Shown here piece after piece: positions 21,046 through 31,418 of a stretch of DNA of 64,000 nucleotides. The first letter of the stretch is position 1. Each line of letters begins with the position of its first letter. The stretch lies in NCBI GenBank assembly GCA_964019425.1, contig OZ025790.1, forward strand, positions 1,364,001-1,428,000, in the 5' to 3' direction. The notes beneath the pieces were generated by a model. That model was not told where the DNA came from. It saw only the letters and a program-made list of their open reading frames with translations, and searched no databases. Origin of the DNA: Flectonema sp. DT1601. Lineage: Eukaryota > Euglenozoa > Diplonemea > Diplonemida > Diplonemidae. Position numbers and translations under genes: made by a program.

Positions 21046-21924
21046 AATTCTTACATGGCAAAGCAGGTTTTCTTTTAACCCGAACCAAATTTCTTTTTAG
21101 TTTTTTTCTTTTAGCTAGTTGTTTTTTTTTTTTTTTTTTTTTTTTGACTTACGTACCTCTACCAGTTAACTTACGAAGAAGAACCTGGGAAAAAAAAAAA
21201 AAAGAATGTCTCCGTGGTGGTTTGTGAAATCATTCAATATCTGGGCTGGTGCTGAGAAGTGCCTGTCTTTGTGGGTGTCGGTAGCCCCATGAGGACAACG
21301 TTCTCTGTGAGACACAAAAAAAAAAATCATTTTTTTCTTTTTCTCCTTTCCTTTTTTTGACAATAAATGGAGGACTTTTTTTTTTTTTTTTTTTTGCGAT
21401 GATAATCCTTTATTCACCAATCACATTGAAGTGACCTTTTCTTTTTTTATAGGTATATTTGCTTATAAAAAAAACTAACCAAAAAAAAAAAAGTCAGTAG
21501 CAAAAAGTATTTAAAAAAAAAAAAAAAGTCAGGTCTCTTCAATGAGTGACAGCTTGCCCCTGTCTGAAAACATACACGTTAGTGAACTTATTTTTATGTA
21601 GAGAATGAGAGAGGAGGGGAGGGGAAAAAAAAAAAAAAAACCCATTTGGCGGCTTGAGTCCCAATGATTTAACATGTGTTTTGTTATAAAGTATTAACTT
21701 GTTTTTTCTGTGTAGTTTTTTCGCCTTGTGTTATTTATTTTTTTTTTTTTTCATCCCTCACAAAGAAGAAAAATCATAATGTAGAGTTCCCAACGATCAT
21801 GCAGGGAGTGTGTAGCATTACCTTTAGTAAATTGTATCACAAACTTACTGATTTTTTTTTCCTCCTTTTTTTTTTTTTTTTTGATACAACCCGCCGGTCC
21901 ACCGGGCTCACGGCTATTTGAGTA

Positions 21925-21992
21925 ATTGAATAACTTGATAACTGAATGACAACACGGAAAAAGAGATGTGTATGCAGCTAAGTTAGAAATAT
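21925..21992 (+). repeat. Dispersed repeat R5, copy 1
   Basis: TTGAATAACT, then ACTGAATGACAACAC, then GATGTGTATGCAGCTAAG and TTAGAAA are shared with 51873-51930. The second copy continues into a fold-back element. Confidence 0.75.
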
Positions 21993-22068
21993 TAATTATA
22001 TCTGCTGTGTTTACATTCATGTTTCAGGGTGTCATTTTGTTTTTTTAAAAAAAATAAAATAAAATAAA

Positions 22069-23209
22069 ATGGTCAAATCATTAAATAAAAAGGCGAAGAG
22101 AATCCTTCTCACTCGACAGAAAATAAAGGACGCTCGTCCGCAGGGTAAGCAATCAGCTGAGAGTATGTTTTTTTTTTTGTTTTTTTTATAAATCTCCGTA
22201 ACCTTTTTTATTTTTTGCGTGACTGCCTGCGGCCATGGATTGCGTGGCCGGCAATCGCAGAGTTCCCATCCGCCACCAGGGCTCGGATGCCACCACCTCG
22301 GTCAAATTATCGCTCGTGTTTCAGCCGAGTAGGACAATAGCAGCCTGAGCCACAAGTGCTACACACATTAATTGGGGACGCTCGTCCTCTTTCAGCACCA
22401 TCCGGAGTGTTTGGGTTGACACCAAGCATTTTGTCGGGAGAAAAATAGATAACATTAAGACCTGAATAGTTTCTCCGTCTTCTTCGATGAAAAAAATGAA
22501 ATAAAATAAACTGCATCCTTTTTTTTTAAATTTTCTTTTATTTATATTATTATTATAAACCAAATCCCAATCAGCAAAAGCACTTCTAAAAGCGTCTGAA
22601 GAACTCGCTGCTAGTGGCAGTTCCAAAATCAAGTACAGAGGAAAAGCAAAAAAAGCAGCGACTAAAACCGTTGACGTCAGGGAAATATTAAAGCAAAAAC
22701 CATTAATACAGGGTGGAGGTGAGTTTGGAAAAGGGGTGGTGAATGAAAAAGTAAAAAACCTAATCAAGGAGACAACGGAGAAACAAATAATCTTAAAAAC
22801 TGCCCCGATGTCCAGATTGAAGAGAAAAGCAAAAAATGAATCAGAAATTGAACACTTTGGACATGTATTGAATTGTGATGAGTTTCAGAAGGATCCGTCT
22901 GCGGCTATCTTGCTGCACATTGAATCGACTGTCAATCCGCTAAAAATCGCAACAGGTAAGAACAGATACGACCCTGGAACCTATCGACTAGCTAAAAACA
23001 AAGAAAGAGCTGAAACACTTAAGAAAACTGGTTCCGCTGCAGCTCAGGCATCTCAACTTACATCATTCCAGTCAAATCTGATTGGGGGATCAAAACACAC
23101 ACCATACACTCCAAGAACAGCGAAAAAACCATCTTCAAAATCTAGTGGAAGAAAGGCAGGAGGAGGTGGAATAAAAATGGCAAACAAAACGTGGCTTAAA
23201 AATGATTGA
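22069..23209 (+). CDS. SLX9: SLX9-like ribosome biogenesis protein, two exons
   Basis: Exon 1 is 22069-22144 and exon 2 is 22575-23209 (phase 1), giving 236 residues. The exon 1 start is set by a leader acceptor (CATGTTTCAG ending at 22027) and AT-rich spacer. The protein is very basic: MVKSLNKKAKRILLTRQKIK at the start and GRKAGGGGIK near the end. The best family link is to SLX9/FAM207A, a small-subunit pre-rRNA export factor of about 200-230 residues whose C-terminal signature is 'F..VL..p.F..dP..AI..HL..t'. Here HFGHVLNCDEFQKDPSAAIL is followed by LHIESTVNPL. The rest is poorly conserved, so the name is provisional. The 430-base intron holds a GC-rich structured island and a reversed MITE. 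Confidence 0.6.
22205..22330 (+). other. GC-rich structured island in SLX9 intron
   Basis: In an otherwise AT-rich intron this ~125-base segment can form GATTGC/GCAATC and CATCCG/CGGATG stems, plus GGCCA/TGGCC. It could be an intron-encoded small RNA such as a snoRNA, but no diagnostic box was confirmed. Confidence 0.3.
22425..22485 (-). mobile_element. MITE R2 fragment, reversed, in the SLX9 intron
   Basis: On the minus strand the sequence reads GACGGAGAAACTATTCAG, then TTAATGTTATCTATTTTTCTCC, matching the 5' half of the MITE at 48703-48822 (GTCGGAGAAGAAACTATTCAG, ending in ATCTATTTTTTCCCC). Confidence 0.65.
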
Positions 23210-24154
23210 TAAAAACAAAAAAAACAAAAATGAACAAAATGAAATTATTTCAGTCAGCTACAGAAATCCATCTCATTCGTAGAAGCAATTGCCATGCAAA
23301 TGCCGTGAAATGTCAATCGAGGCTTTTCTTCATAAAAAGATTCATCGTTCCTTCATTTGTAATCTTACAATAACAGAAAGAGGGAGAGAGACACATTTGT
23401 AGAAATATTGAGGTAATCAGGTGTTGGTAATTGAGATGTTATCAGTCATCATTTATATTTTATTTAGGTTTTTTTAGTCATCAAATTCTAAGGTAACCAC
23501 TATCTGAATTGTTTTGGGAAATTTTTTTTTTTTAATTTTTTTTTTTTTTTAAACTTGTCAGCAATCTGCAATCCACCCCATCATGTGATGAAGTGTACTG
23601 AGGCTCTCCCTTTTGTGACAACAACTCATCATGGCCAGATGTTCCAGATAGCAATCTGAAACTGTTTTGTGTTTGAATATTTAAGTACCTGGCTGTTGAC
23701 CGTTTTCACGCAGATTATCACCTTTTCCTTTTTCTCTCTCCTAGGTTTCTTCTTTTAGTAGTAAAATGTGCTACGTTAACATATCTCGAGTGGTGATTCA
23801 CGCTCAGCGTCGGAATCTAATTAAACTGTTTTTGAGTTGAATTATATCAAATTAAAGCAACTTCATATTAATACACATGTTTATTTACAGTCGTTTGCTG
23901 CGCTGCCGCTGACAGTTAAAATTATCCAAGAGATTGTCGTTCCTTTTGAGATTGATAATACGGTTATCAGTTTTACCCAACTCGTGTGTTTTTGAGTACG
24001 TAATAGCATTATTAGTATCTCTCTCTGAGCATTTTTGACGCTCAGCAAAGGAGGTCGTTTTTGTTGCTTTTGTTAGTTGTCATCCTTGAGAAGTTAATAT
24101 CCGTAACTGTTCAAAGGAAGTGTTTTACAGGAAATCACAACCACAGAATATGTT
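23210..24154. other. Intergenic stretch, nothing recognised
   Basis: About 945 bases downstream of the SLX9-like gene with fewer long homopolymers than elsewhere. A GACAACAACTCATCATGG region and a T-rich patch near 23522 were the only notable parts. No open frame, tRNA or repeat copy was supported. Confidence 0.5.
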
Positions 24155-24302
24155 GCACTATTCAGGAATCGAAAGCTGCTTTTCAGGGTTTTCCTTATTA
24201 CTTTACGATTGTTGCCGCCGTTTTGAACACTTCAGCAATTTTAATAAATATTTTTTGTTTTTCAGTAGATTACTAAAAAAAAGAGAAACGAATAAAGCAA
24301 CA

Positions 24303-25790
24303 ATGCAAGTTTTTGTGACGTGTCCGGATTTGGGATTCCCTGCGGTGTCAGTCACAGTTGGTGCTGATTCTGTTGTGAGCGACGTGTTGACGACAGCGGC
24401 TGACGAGTGGGATGTCGATGCGGATAAAGTTGAACTGTCGTTCGCTGGTGATGCCCTTTGCGAAAGTAAGCGGTTAGTAGATTATGGAGTGGGTGCAAAC
24501 AGCGAGTTGGAAATACGAAAGAAGCTGGTTCGGATCTTCTGTAAAAACTGGTTTGTTGATGATAGAAAAAGGGAGAAGCTGCTTCTTTGGATGAAAGACC
24601 ACATTACGGAGGATTTATGTCTGGACACTCCCACATTCTCAGAAGATGGTTGCCTCACTATTGACAAAGGGTTGCTTCCTTCAGATGCCAAACGGATTTC
24701 CTTCCGCTATTCAAATTCCAACAGCACGCAGGTCATTTCACAAGTTACTTCTATTGGAGATATAGGTGTTTACAAATCACTTCTCTTGACCTTTCCGGTC
24801 TTAGTGGTGTCACCAGTATTGGAAGTAATTTCTTGTATAAGTGTTTACACGTCACTTCTGTTGAGTTTTCAGGTCTTAGTGGTGTTTCTAGTATTGGAGA
24901 TCATTTCTTGTCTGAGTGTTCACAAATCACTTGGGTAACGAAACTCGGATAGCGCGCCTCCTCGTGGTGTTGCCTGGATGCACCTTGTGTGTAACTAGAG
25001 TGCTGACGTATTGTTGTTGCTGTGTATTCTTTTACCCCCGTTTTATTTTCCGGTAGCCTGACCTTTAAAAAAAAAGGACAACATAGCAGAAGGTCAGGTG
25101 ATCCGGCCCGGGATACTCAGGCACCCAGAGCTCACAGGGGCCACCGGGTTTTTATTTTTTCCTTAGTGGCATGATTTCCCTTTACCCCCATTTCCTTCAA
25201 ACTTCCCCCGTTTAGTCTTTTCACGCATGGGGGGATTATAAGTTCAGGTCGCCTGAAATGTATTAACAGTATCAGCCCCGCGAGTTACTCGGGGAGCTCC
25301 CATGCAATGTGTGGAGAAAGAGGCCATCCCTCCCCCTACCTCTCTGCTTTACTACGTCGTTTTTTGTGTGTGGCATTTCTTTTCTTATATTCTTTTCTTT
25401 TCAATCTTGTTCCTTCACACGCAGTTGTTCGAGCGGTTGTGAACCACCTTGGGTCTCTTACGGTCTCCAAGCTACTGTTGTGCGAAGAAACAAATCTGTT
25501 GGTGCGGTGGCCTTCCGACGCCACCTGGACCGCAACTCGTTCACAGTGCCCTACCCGGTTCTCCACCGGACCGCCTGAGCGACGGGATCCATGGGATTCA
25601 AACCCCTAAACACTGGTTAATTTAATTGTTCAACAATCACTTCCGTTAACCTTTCAGGTCTTAGTAGTGTTTCCAGTTCAGTTATTAAAAGACTTTCTCG
25701 GAAGTTACAAAAAAGGAACTGTTACGGTGACGTAGTCAAGTGGAGCTCAATCGGGTGTTGTAATTGAGGGGATGTGAGCAATATTATCTC
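24303..25790 (+). pseudogene. Broken copy of the ubiquitin-like/LRR protein gene
   Basis: The first ~150 codons are nearly identical to the intact gene at 53457 (ubiquitin-like domain plus linker). Near 24762 a deletion shifts the frame just where the LRRs start, so only about two repeats remain and are read out of frame. A ~690-base insertion (24939-25628) then interrupts the repeats. The 3' end past the insertion also carries an in-frame TAG at about 25730 relative to the intact copy. It keeps the leader acceptor (TTTTTCAG ending at 24265), so a transcript giving a ubiquitin-like fragment is still possible. Confidence 0.85.
24939..25628 (+). mobile_element. Unclassified ~690 bp insertion in the LRR pseudogene
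   Basis: This sequence has no counterpart in the intact copy at 53.5-54.6 kb and is more GC-rich than its surroundings. Its edges fall within CACAAATCACTT on the left and a CAACAATCACTT on the right, but the LRR units themselves carry this motif, so a target-site duplication is not proven. It contains GGGAGCTCCC and ACTCGGGGAGC palindromic patches and ends near GGGATTCAAACCCC. A non-autonomous element is the simplest idea; no family was recognised. Confidence 0.5.
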
Positions 25791-26344
25791 ATGTCATTTA
25801 TTTATTTCTCTACTCAATAATGTCAAAGTTTGTTACTGTTTTTACATTAAGAAGATCGTCACATCAATGTTTTAGAAGCAGATGCTCTCGGGGGGGCAGA
25901 CGCTTAAGAAGATTGAGAGTAGCAGATCATCACTCCACTTGGGTAGATAATACCACAGTCTGTGATGCTTTTAGATAAAAGATGTGTGTTCGCTCACACA
26001 TTCTTATCAAGTGTTTACTGGTTGCCATTGACCACCTTTTATTTTTAAAGTGTTCCCATTCCCTGGCATGGGTAATCACAAAAGCTAAACCCTGCTGATG
26101 TCCCTTCCCGAGAGGAAGTCTCCAACAGAAAGAGGCAGACAGTTTAGATACTAAGTAGTGACCTTGATAGTTTTATAATGCGAGTTAATTTACATTTTCT
26201 TTCTTCTTTGTCAAATGGCTGCATTTTTGAATCGATTCTTGATTTTTCACTTATTTTTTTTTTTTTTTCAAATATTGTAAAGAGTCTTGAGAGAAAGTTT
26301 GGACCCCATTATTTTATTTAGGAAAATTCTCCGTTGCCTACATA

Positions 26345-26530
26345 AAAAAAGTTGGGAAAACCTCTAATTCCACGTAAATGTTACTGAAATGTCCGATTTC
26401 AACATGAAAGTTTCCGAAACGGACAGCTCCACACAAAAAAGTTTCCGAAATGGACAGCTCCACACAAAATAGTTTCCGAAATGGACAGCTCCACACACGA
26501 AAGTTTCCGAAATGGACAGCAAAAAAAAAT
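26345..26530 (-). repeat. Fold-back arm A with four ~33 bp tandem units
   Basis: Units built on GTTTCCGAAATGGACAGC, then TCCACACAAAA, repeat about every 33 bases. The reverse complement of the whole arm matches 27583-27745, including the AACATGAAAGTTTC variant at the outer end. Confidence 0.85.
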
Positions 26531-27242
26531 TTTTTTTTTTTTGTTGGCAAAATGAATTTTTTTTTTTTTTTTTCTCCGTTGCCTGCACCCAAAAAAACTT
26601 TTCGCTAGTGAACAACTTTTTTTTTCCCGCATAAAATTGCTATGGTAGGTAATTTCATTTTCGCTGTTCAGTAAACGGAAAGGTTTTTCTTTCGCTATTC
26701 ACTGAAAGTAATATTCGGATTTTTCGCTGTTCGGTAAGAAAACAAGGTTTTTCTTCGTTCCCAAATACACCGGGATGGCCGAGATGGGTTGGTTCTCAAT
26801 GAGGGAAGGAGTAATTTAAGGTAAAGCAAGTGCTGTAATTACAACTAATACGTGCAGGGCCTGAATCAACCTCTTAGTACTCCCTTTTCAACAGGTGACA
26901 TAATAATATATACTAGTAGCTCGCTAATCAAGTGAAAGTTAGTAGCGGAGTAGTTCGGCTGATTGAATCTTTAGAAAAGTGTTCCGTGGGCTACTTTCAC
27001 AGAAACTCCGAAAGGACAGTACTGTGTGGCTCAGTGAGGTGATCTCAGACTTGAGAACACTAAATGGTTTCGCCACTCCACAGCTATTCATGTCAAGCCC
27101 TAGGCCGCTGATCATGTATACTTGGTTTTTGCGCTCTCATACCTCATCTTGGTTGGTACGACGTGTAGCGGAGACTTGTCTCTGCGTAGGTGACCCGGCC
27201 CTGCACACATACCGAGCTGTATCACTCTTCTAAAGATTCATG
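26531..27242. other. Spacer between fold-back arms
   Basis: About 700 bases with no credible gene. It holds three diverged TTCGCTGTTC(A/G)GTAA-type motifs near 26660-26730. The sequence CCCTGCACACATACCGAGCT, near 27200, recurs near 27380. Confidence 0.5.
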
Positions 27243-27370
27243 ATGTTGGATTTCTCTTGTCTCCTATCTGACGCTTGTGATGCACCTCTAGTATTTTAAT
27301 ACACTCTGAACTCTCATGGTTGTATGAGCTGACAAGTCGGGTGTCTCTACCCGAAATTCGTCCATCCCTA
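27243..27370 (-). repeat. Second inverted repeat, arm B
   Basis: The reverse complement matches 27830-27975 with indels: GATTTCTCTTG, then TCTGACGCTTGTGATGCACC, TAGTATTTTAA and TCATGG.TGTATGAG. Arm A' lies inside this second palindrome. Confidence 0.75.
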
Positions 27371-27582
27371 TACCTGGCCCTGCACACATACCGAGCTATG
27401 CCGATCCAGGGGCGCAGTCAGGCCTAGGCCCAGGTCACACAGGTTCGGTGTATTTCACTCATCTCGTCGGATGGCCTTGCCTTACGTAGGAAAAAAATTT
27501 TTTTTTGGGAGAAAAAAAAATCCCCATGACTTTGGGCGACCCCGAAATGCACTGGCAGTAAGCTATAAAAAAAAAAAAAACA

Positions 27583-27745
27583 GCTGTCCATTTCGGAAAC
27601 TTTCGTGTGTGGAGCTGTCCGTTTCGGAAACTTTTTTGTGTGGAGCTGTCCATTTCGGAAACTATTTTGTGTGGAGCTGTCCATTTCGGAAACTTTCATG
27701 TTGAGATCGGACATTTCAGAAACTTTTTTGTGGAATTATAGTTTT
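27583..27745 (+). repeat. Fold-back arm A' with ~33 bp tandem units
   Basis: Inverted copy of 26345-26530. Units read GCTGTCCATTTCGGAAAC, then TTTTTTGTGTGGA. The unit order is mirrored, so the two arms arose by inversion rather than independent expansion. Confidence 0.85.
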
Positions 27746-27829
27746 TCGCTGTTGGGTACCAGCACTTTTTTTTTTTCTGAAAAAAAAAAAAAAAAAAAAA
27801 GGTTATGACCACCGAAATGGCCCAAAATG

Positions 27830-27975
27830 CACCAAACCTGTGGGAACTGGGGCTCCTCTTACCCGGTTTCCCAACTTGTGACCAAGTATTACTCATACAC
27901 CCATGACCGTAACTTAAAATACAAGAGGTGCATCACAAGCGTCAGACAGAAGTCAAGAGAAATCATTCTCCTAAA
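27830..27975 (+). repeat. Second inverted repeat, arm B'
   Basis: Inverted partner of 27243-27370. Confidence 0.75.
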
Positions 27976-28140
27976 TTTACTCGAAAGTCGGGGCAATTCG
28001 AACGTCAGCATTCACATTAGCAAGCAACCAGTCCTGAGTACTTAAAGAACCCAATCATTACGTGTATAAGCCACAGTCACACTTAGTATAACGTTAGTAC
28101 AGAGGACACGGATCTGGATCTGCTATGCAGGGAAGTGACT

Positions 28141-29160
28141 TGAACTCGTTCAACTAATTAATGTGTGCAGATACAAGCGCCGCGAATTGACGGGTCTGAA
28201 GTTATGCTTTCCGAAGAGAGCAACCACCCACGCGAGTATTATTTTGACGCTATAACCTGTGACTTTCAACACATAACAACCAGGGATAATTCTCAGTTAG
28301 GCCGCCGTCACCGTGAAGCTGCTACGAACATAACCCAACAAACAAGCAATTCCTCCAACTTTGTTCATATGTGCAGACACATAGTCAGCTACACACTTGG
28401 AGATTTTCTTAATCTCTTTAAGCTACTATGTTTCCGGCCATCTTAGAGATTGAGAATAAGAGTTCGTAGTAAAAGAGTAAAAGACTGGAGAGAAAAACGT
28501 TTGTGATTAGGCACCTGAACGTTTTACTGAACGAATCATCGTAGGCGAATTAATTTCAGCTATTTGCAAGAACTACAACAAACATTCTACGAAGAACATC
28601 AAAAGAAGAACCTGGCAGCAACGAGCAAAAGCCATCCCCGGATGGCTGGTTCTCTTTAACCGTGCTGGGGGTAGCAAGTAAACAAAAACTCAACAGGGAA
28701 ATCCACCAGTATGTAGATCCCAGTTCTATGGACTACCCAACAATAGCCGCATTCATTTTAAACAAAGCTGGTGCACCGCAGTGTCCCCCTTGCTTTCTTC
28801 GCTGAAGAGGGCTGGGTAAGGGGAATGGTCCAAAGAAAGATTGTTTTTAATCTTATCCCTTATCTCCTTTGATTCCATTATTGTTAGAGACATTCTCAAA
28901 GGAGCGACAGACCGGCGATTATCATTCGACCATTTTGACAGACATTTTAAACACCCAGAATATTGTTTTCACATGATTTTAAGAAAAACTCTGCAGGATA
29001 ATAATAATGATAACGACTGTACCATGGCACCCTCGAATGAAGGAATTCTATTCCTCACCAACACTAAGGAAAAGCGCAAGAAAGACGACTACAGCTCCGA
29101 TGAAGGAGAACTCGCACTCGTAATAAAACGAACAGATGTAGAAGAGATAGAACGCTGATC
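28141..29160 (+). other. Accessory region, decayed coding remnants, unclassified
   Basis: Two open stretches (about 28165-28446 and 28841-29158) have protein-like composition but match nothing I recognise. The latter contains FDHFDRHFKHPEYCFHMI and a charged tail. Between them, CACCGCAGTGTCCCCCTTGC and TGGTCCAAAGAAAGATTG recur at the edges of the 29.5-30.6 kb array. This suggests one composite element that decayed; its class is unknown. Confidence 0.35.
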
Positions 29161-29451
29161 AAAAGCAAATATATGCTAGCCCGTCCTGGCGAGCTCCGAT
29201 GGACATTAAGGAATCAGTTCTTTTGAAATAGACCAATTGATGGATCCGATTTATTAATTAACTGGAATGAGGTCCCAAGGAACTTACTGATGAAGGCCTA
29301 AGAGGGACAAGTAGTATAAGATTAAGGCTCCTGAAACTACGTATTCCACAGTGAATTATGGAACAGCAGAACAATGTGTTTTTATATTTCTTTCTTTTTT
29401 TATATTTTAATTTAGTGCACTTTTTTATAATAAACTCATATTCCAACTAAG

Positions 29452-30095
29452 AACATGAGTGGAACCTTCTTATTTTTTTATAATTCATCCCCCCATGATA
29501 TATTTTATATAAGGGGACACCGCAGTGTCCCCCCTGCTTTCTTCGCTGAAGAGGGGCTGAGCATGAGTGGAACCTTGTTATTTTTTTATTATTCATCCCC
29601 CCATAAACATAACTCAGCCCCACTCATTTTGTTGGTATTCCGCGTTCACTGATATATTTTATATAAGGGGACACCGCAGTGTCCCCCCTGCTTTCTTCGC
29701 TGAAGAGGGCTGAGCATGAGTGGAACCTTGTTATTTTTTTATTATTCATCCCCCCATAAACATAACTCAGCCCCACTCATTTTGTTGGTATTCCGCGTTC
29801 ACTGATATATTTTATATAAGGGGACACCGCAGTGTCCCCCCTGCTTTCTTCGCTGAAGAGGGCTGAGCATGAGTGGAACCTTGTTATTTTTTTATTATTC
29901 ATCCCCCCATAAACATAACTCAGCCCCACTCATTTTGTTGGTATTCCGCGTTCACTGATATATTTATATAAGGGGACACCGCAGTGTCCCCCTTGCTTTC
30001 TTCGCTGAAGAGGGCTAACATGAGTGAAACCTTGTTATTTTTTTATTATTCATCCCCCCATAAACATAACTCAGCCCCACTCATTTTGTTGGTAT
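29452..30095 (+). repeat. Tandem array, ~153 bp units with a perfect hairpin
   Basis: About four units are spaced 152-154 bases apart; the GGGGACAC motif lies at 29513, 29667, 29820 and 29972. Each unit has GGGGACAC-CGCA-GTGTCCCC (8 bp stem), then CTTCGCTGAAG (4 bp stem), GAGCATGAGTGGAACC and CAGCCCCACTCATTTTG. Adjacent units are nearly identical, so expansion is recent. Related hairpins occur at 13812 and 28772. Confidence 0.9.
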
Positions 30096-30099
30096 ACGT

Positions 30100-30650
30100 A
30101 CGTACGACACCTACGCCCAGCAGCAGCAGTCTTCCCACTACGAAGGACTACAACAGGAGCTGCAGCGCGAGAGAGAGGAGAAGAGCGAGCTACGGGATGC
30201 TCCGAACCCTCCAACAACAACTGGACGGATTGAGAGAAGAACTCAAGGCCCAACATGCTGAGGCGAAGAGGCAGCAGGAAACGGCGGGACGGGAAGCGAG
30301 AGAGATGCAAGAACGTTTCTTGCTAGAACTCGAAGCGCAACACGGAAGTGAAGCAAACGCCACCGGTGAAGCTGCCTCAAGACGGTATGAGGGAGCTGGA
30401 CGCCTCACGCAAGAAGCTGATGAAAGAAATCAATGAAGGGCAGGTAGCCGGACGATCGGCCATCCAAGAGCAGATGGTCCGAGAGGCCGGGAAACTGGCG
30501 CAGACTCAGAAGAGTTGGGAGAACGCAGCACGCAAGGAGCGATCCAGGGTGGATAACCTCTCGCTGGCACCGGAGTATTTGCCAGAGGGATCACGAAGAT
30601 TGCAATGGTCCGAAGAAAGATTGTTTTTAATCTTAGCCCGAAACCAACTT
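30100..30650 (+). pseudogene. GC-rich broken coiled-coil reading frame
   Basis: This stretch is clearly more GC-rich than its surroundings and reads, in more than one frame, as a Gln/Glu/Arg-rich coiled coil (for example LQQQLDGLREELKAQHAEAK, then LDASRKKLMKEINEG). At least two breaks are present. It directly follows the hairpin array and ends with the TGGTCC.AAGAAAGATTG motif also seen at 28830. Composition and context suggest part of an old element or a horizontally acquired gene; the family is not recognised. Confidence 0.45.
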
Positions 30651-30719
30651 GTTTGTTGTCCTACGAAATTTTGCTTTTTTTTTTTTGATTGACTGATAAT
30701 TATTAATACTAACTAGCTG

Positions 30720-31418
30720 GGTCCGGCGCAGTTATGACCTTAAACTGACTGTCATCTTACCTGATCCTTTTGGTTTTCATTTCTTGCTGAGTGATATGGC
30801 TATGTGCTGCCCAAATCTTTTGTGGTGCATTTCTAAAGCTTTTCGGTAAGCCCACAGTACACTTATAATGCTTTGGACAACTGGGGGTGAACGATCTTCG
30901 GTACTGTTCCGTGGTTTTCTATTTTCTTTCGTGGAGTGTGGGCATATGGCACATGTGGTCGTATTATAAAGAAAGATGTATATGAAAGAAAGAAGATTTT
31001 TTATTTTTTTCACCTTCCCCCCACTCCCAGATCGTTTCTCTTTTATTTTCTTTTGTTGTTTACAACCTGTTAGCCTCTGGGCAAGGTGGAGGCTGGAAGT
31101 CGATCACTTCCAGCCAATACTATGAAACTACAATCTTCGCGATTGGGTCCTTACTGATGCGGGCTACCCAGACCCCTCGTAGTCATCAGTTTGTATTTTG
31201 CTAACTAAACTAAACTAACTAATTAAACTCTACTTTTCTTATTCTCACTTTTCTGTTCTAAAATTAATGATACTAACTATTTTAAGCTGTACACGGGCTA
31301 ATAACTAAGAACGCCTTGAGTTATTTATAAGAAAAAAACCTTGTTTACGGTAAAGCAACTCATAAAAAAACCCCCCTTTTTTTAATCATCTCAGTTAATT
31401 TATTAAAAAAAAAAAAGA
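30720..31418. other. Intergenic stretch upstream of the kinesin gene
   Basis: No gene was recognised. It contains the structured segment at 31080-31195, and the kinesin leader acceptor (TTTTTTTAATCATCTCAG) ends at 31394, followed by an A-rich spacer to the ATG. Confidence 0.5.
31080..31195 (+). other. Hairpin-rich segment, possible small RNA
   Basis: GGCTGGAAG-TCGAT(C)-ACTTCCAGCC forms a strong stem. A second outer stem pairs CTGATG with CATCAG around GGGCTACCCAGACCCCTCG. It is flanked by AT-rich sequence. It could be a small non-coding RNA or an element end; no family signature was seen. Confidence 0.3.

Larger units (their letters stand above)
19526..22068. other. Intergenic stretch with homopolymers and local repeats
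   Basis: About 2.5 kb without a credible gene. T runs over 20 bases lie near 19855, 20034, 20243 and 21122. It contains repeats R3 and R5 and a local direct repeat (listed separately). The segment 21200-21310 is relatively GC-rich and free of homopolymers but matches nothing I recognise. The leader acceptor of the next gene (CATGTTTCAG) ends at 22027. Confidence 0.55.
24155..26210 (+). repeat. Segmental duplication, copy 1 (ubiquitin-like/LRR locus)
   Basis: The region from GCACTATTCAGGAATCGAAAGC to about 26210 matches 53313-55040 at roughly 95% by eye. The match includes the 5' leader, the gene and ~460 bases after the stop. The copies differ by loss of several LRR units and a ~690-base insertion here. 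Non-duplicated sequence begins abruptly on both sides. Confidence 0.88.

Noticed and set aside
21200-21310. Homopolymer-free segment as a possible snRNA
   Set aside because: No match to U1, U4, U5, U6, 5S or 7SL signatures and no convincing stems.
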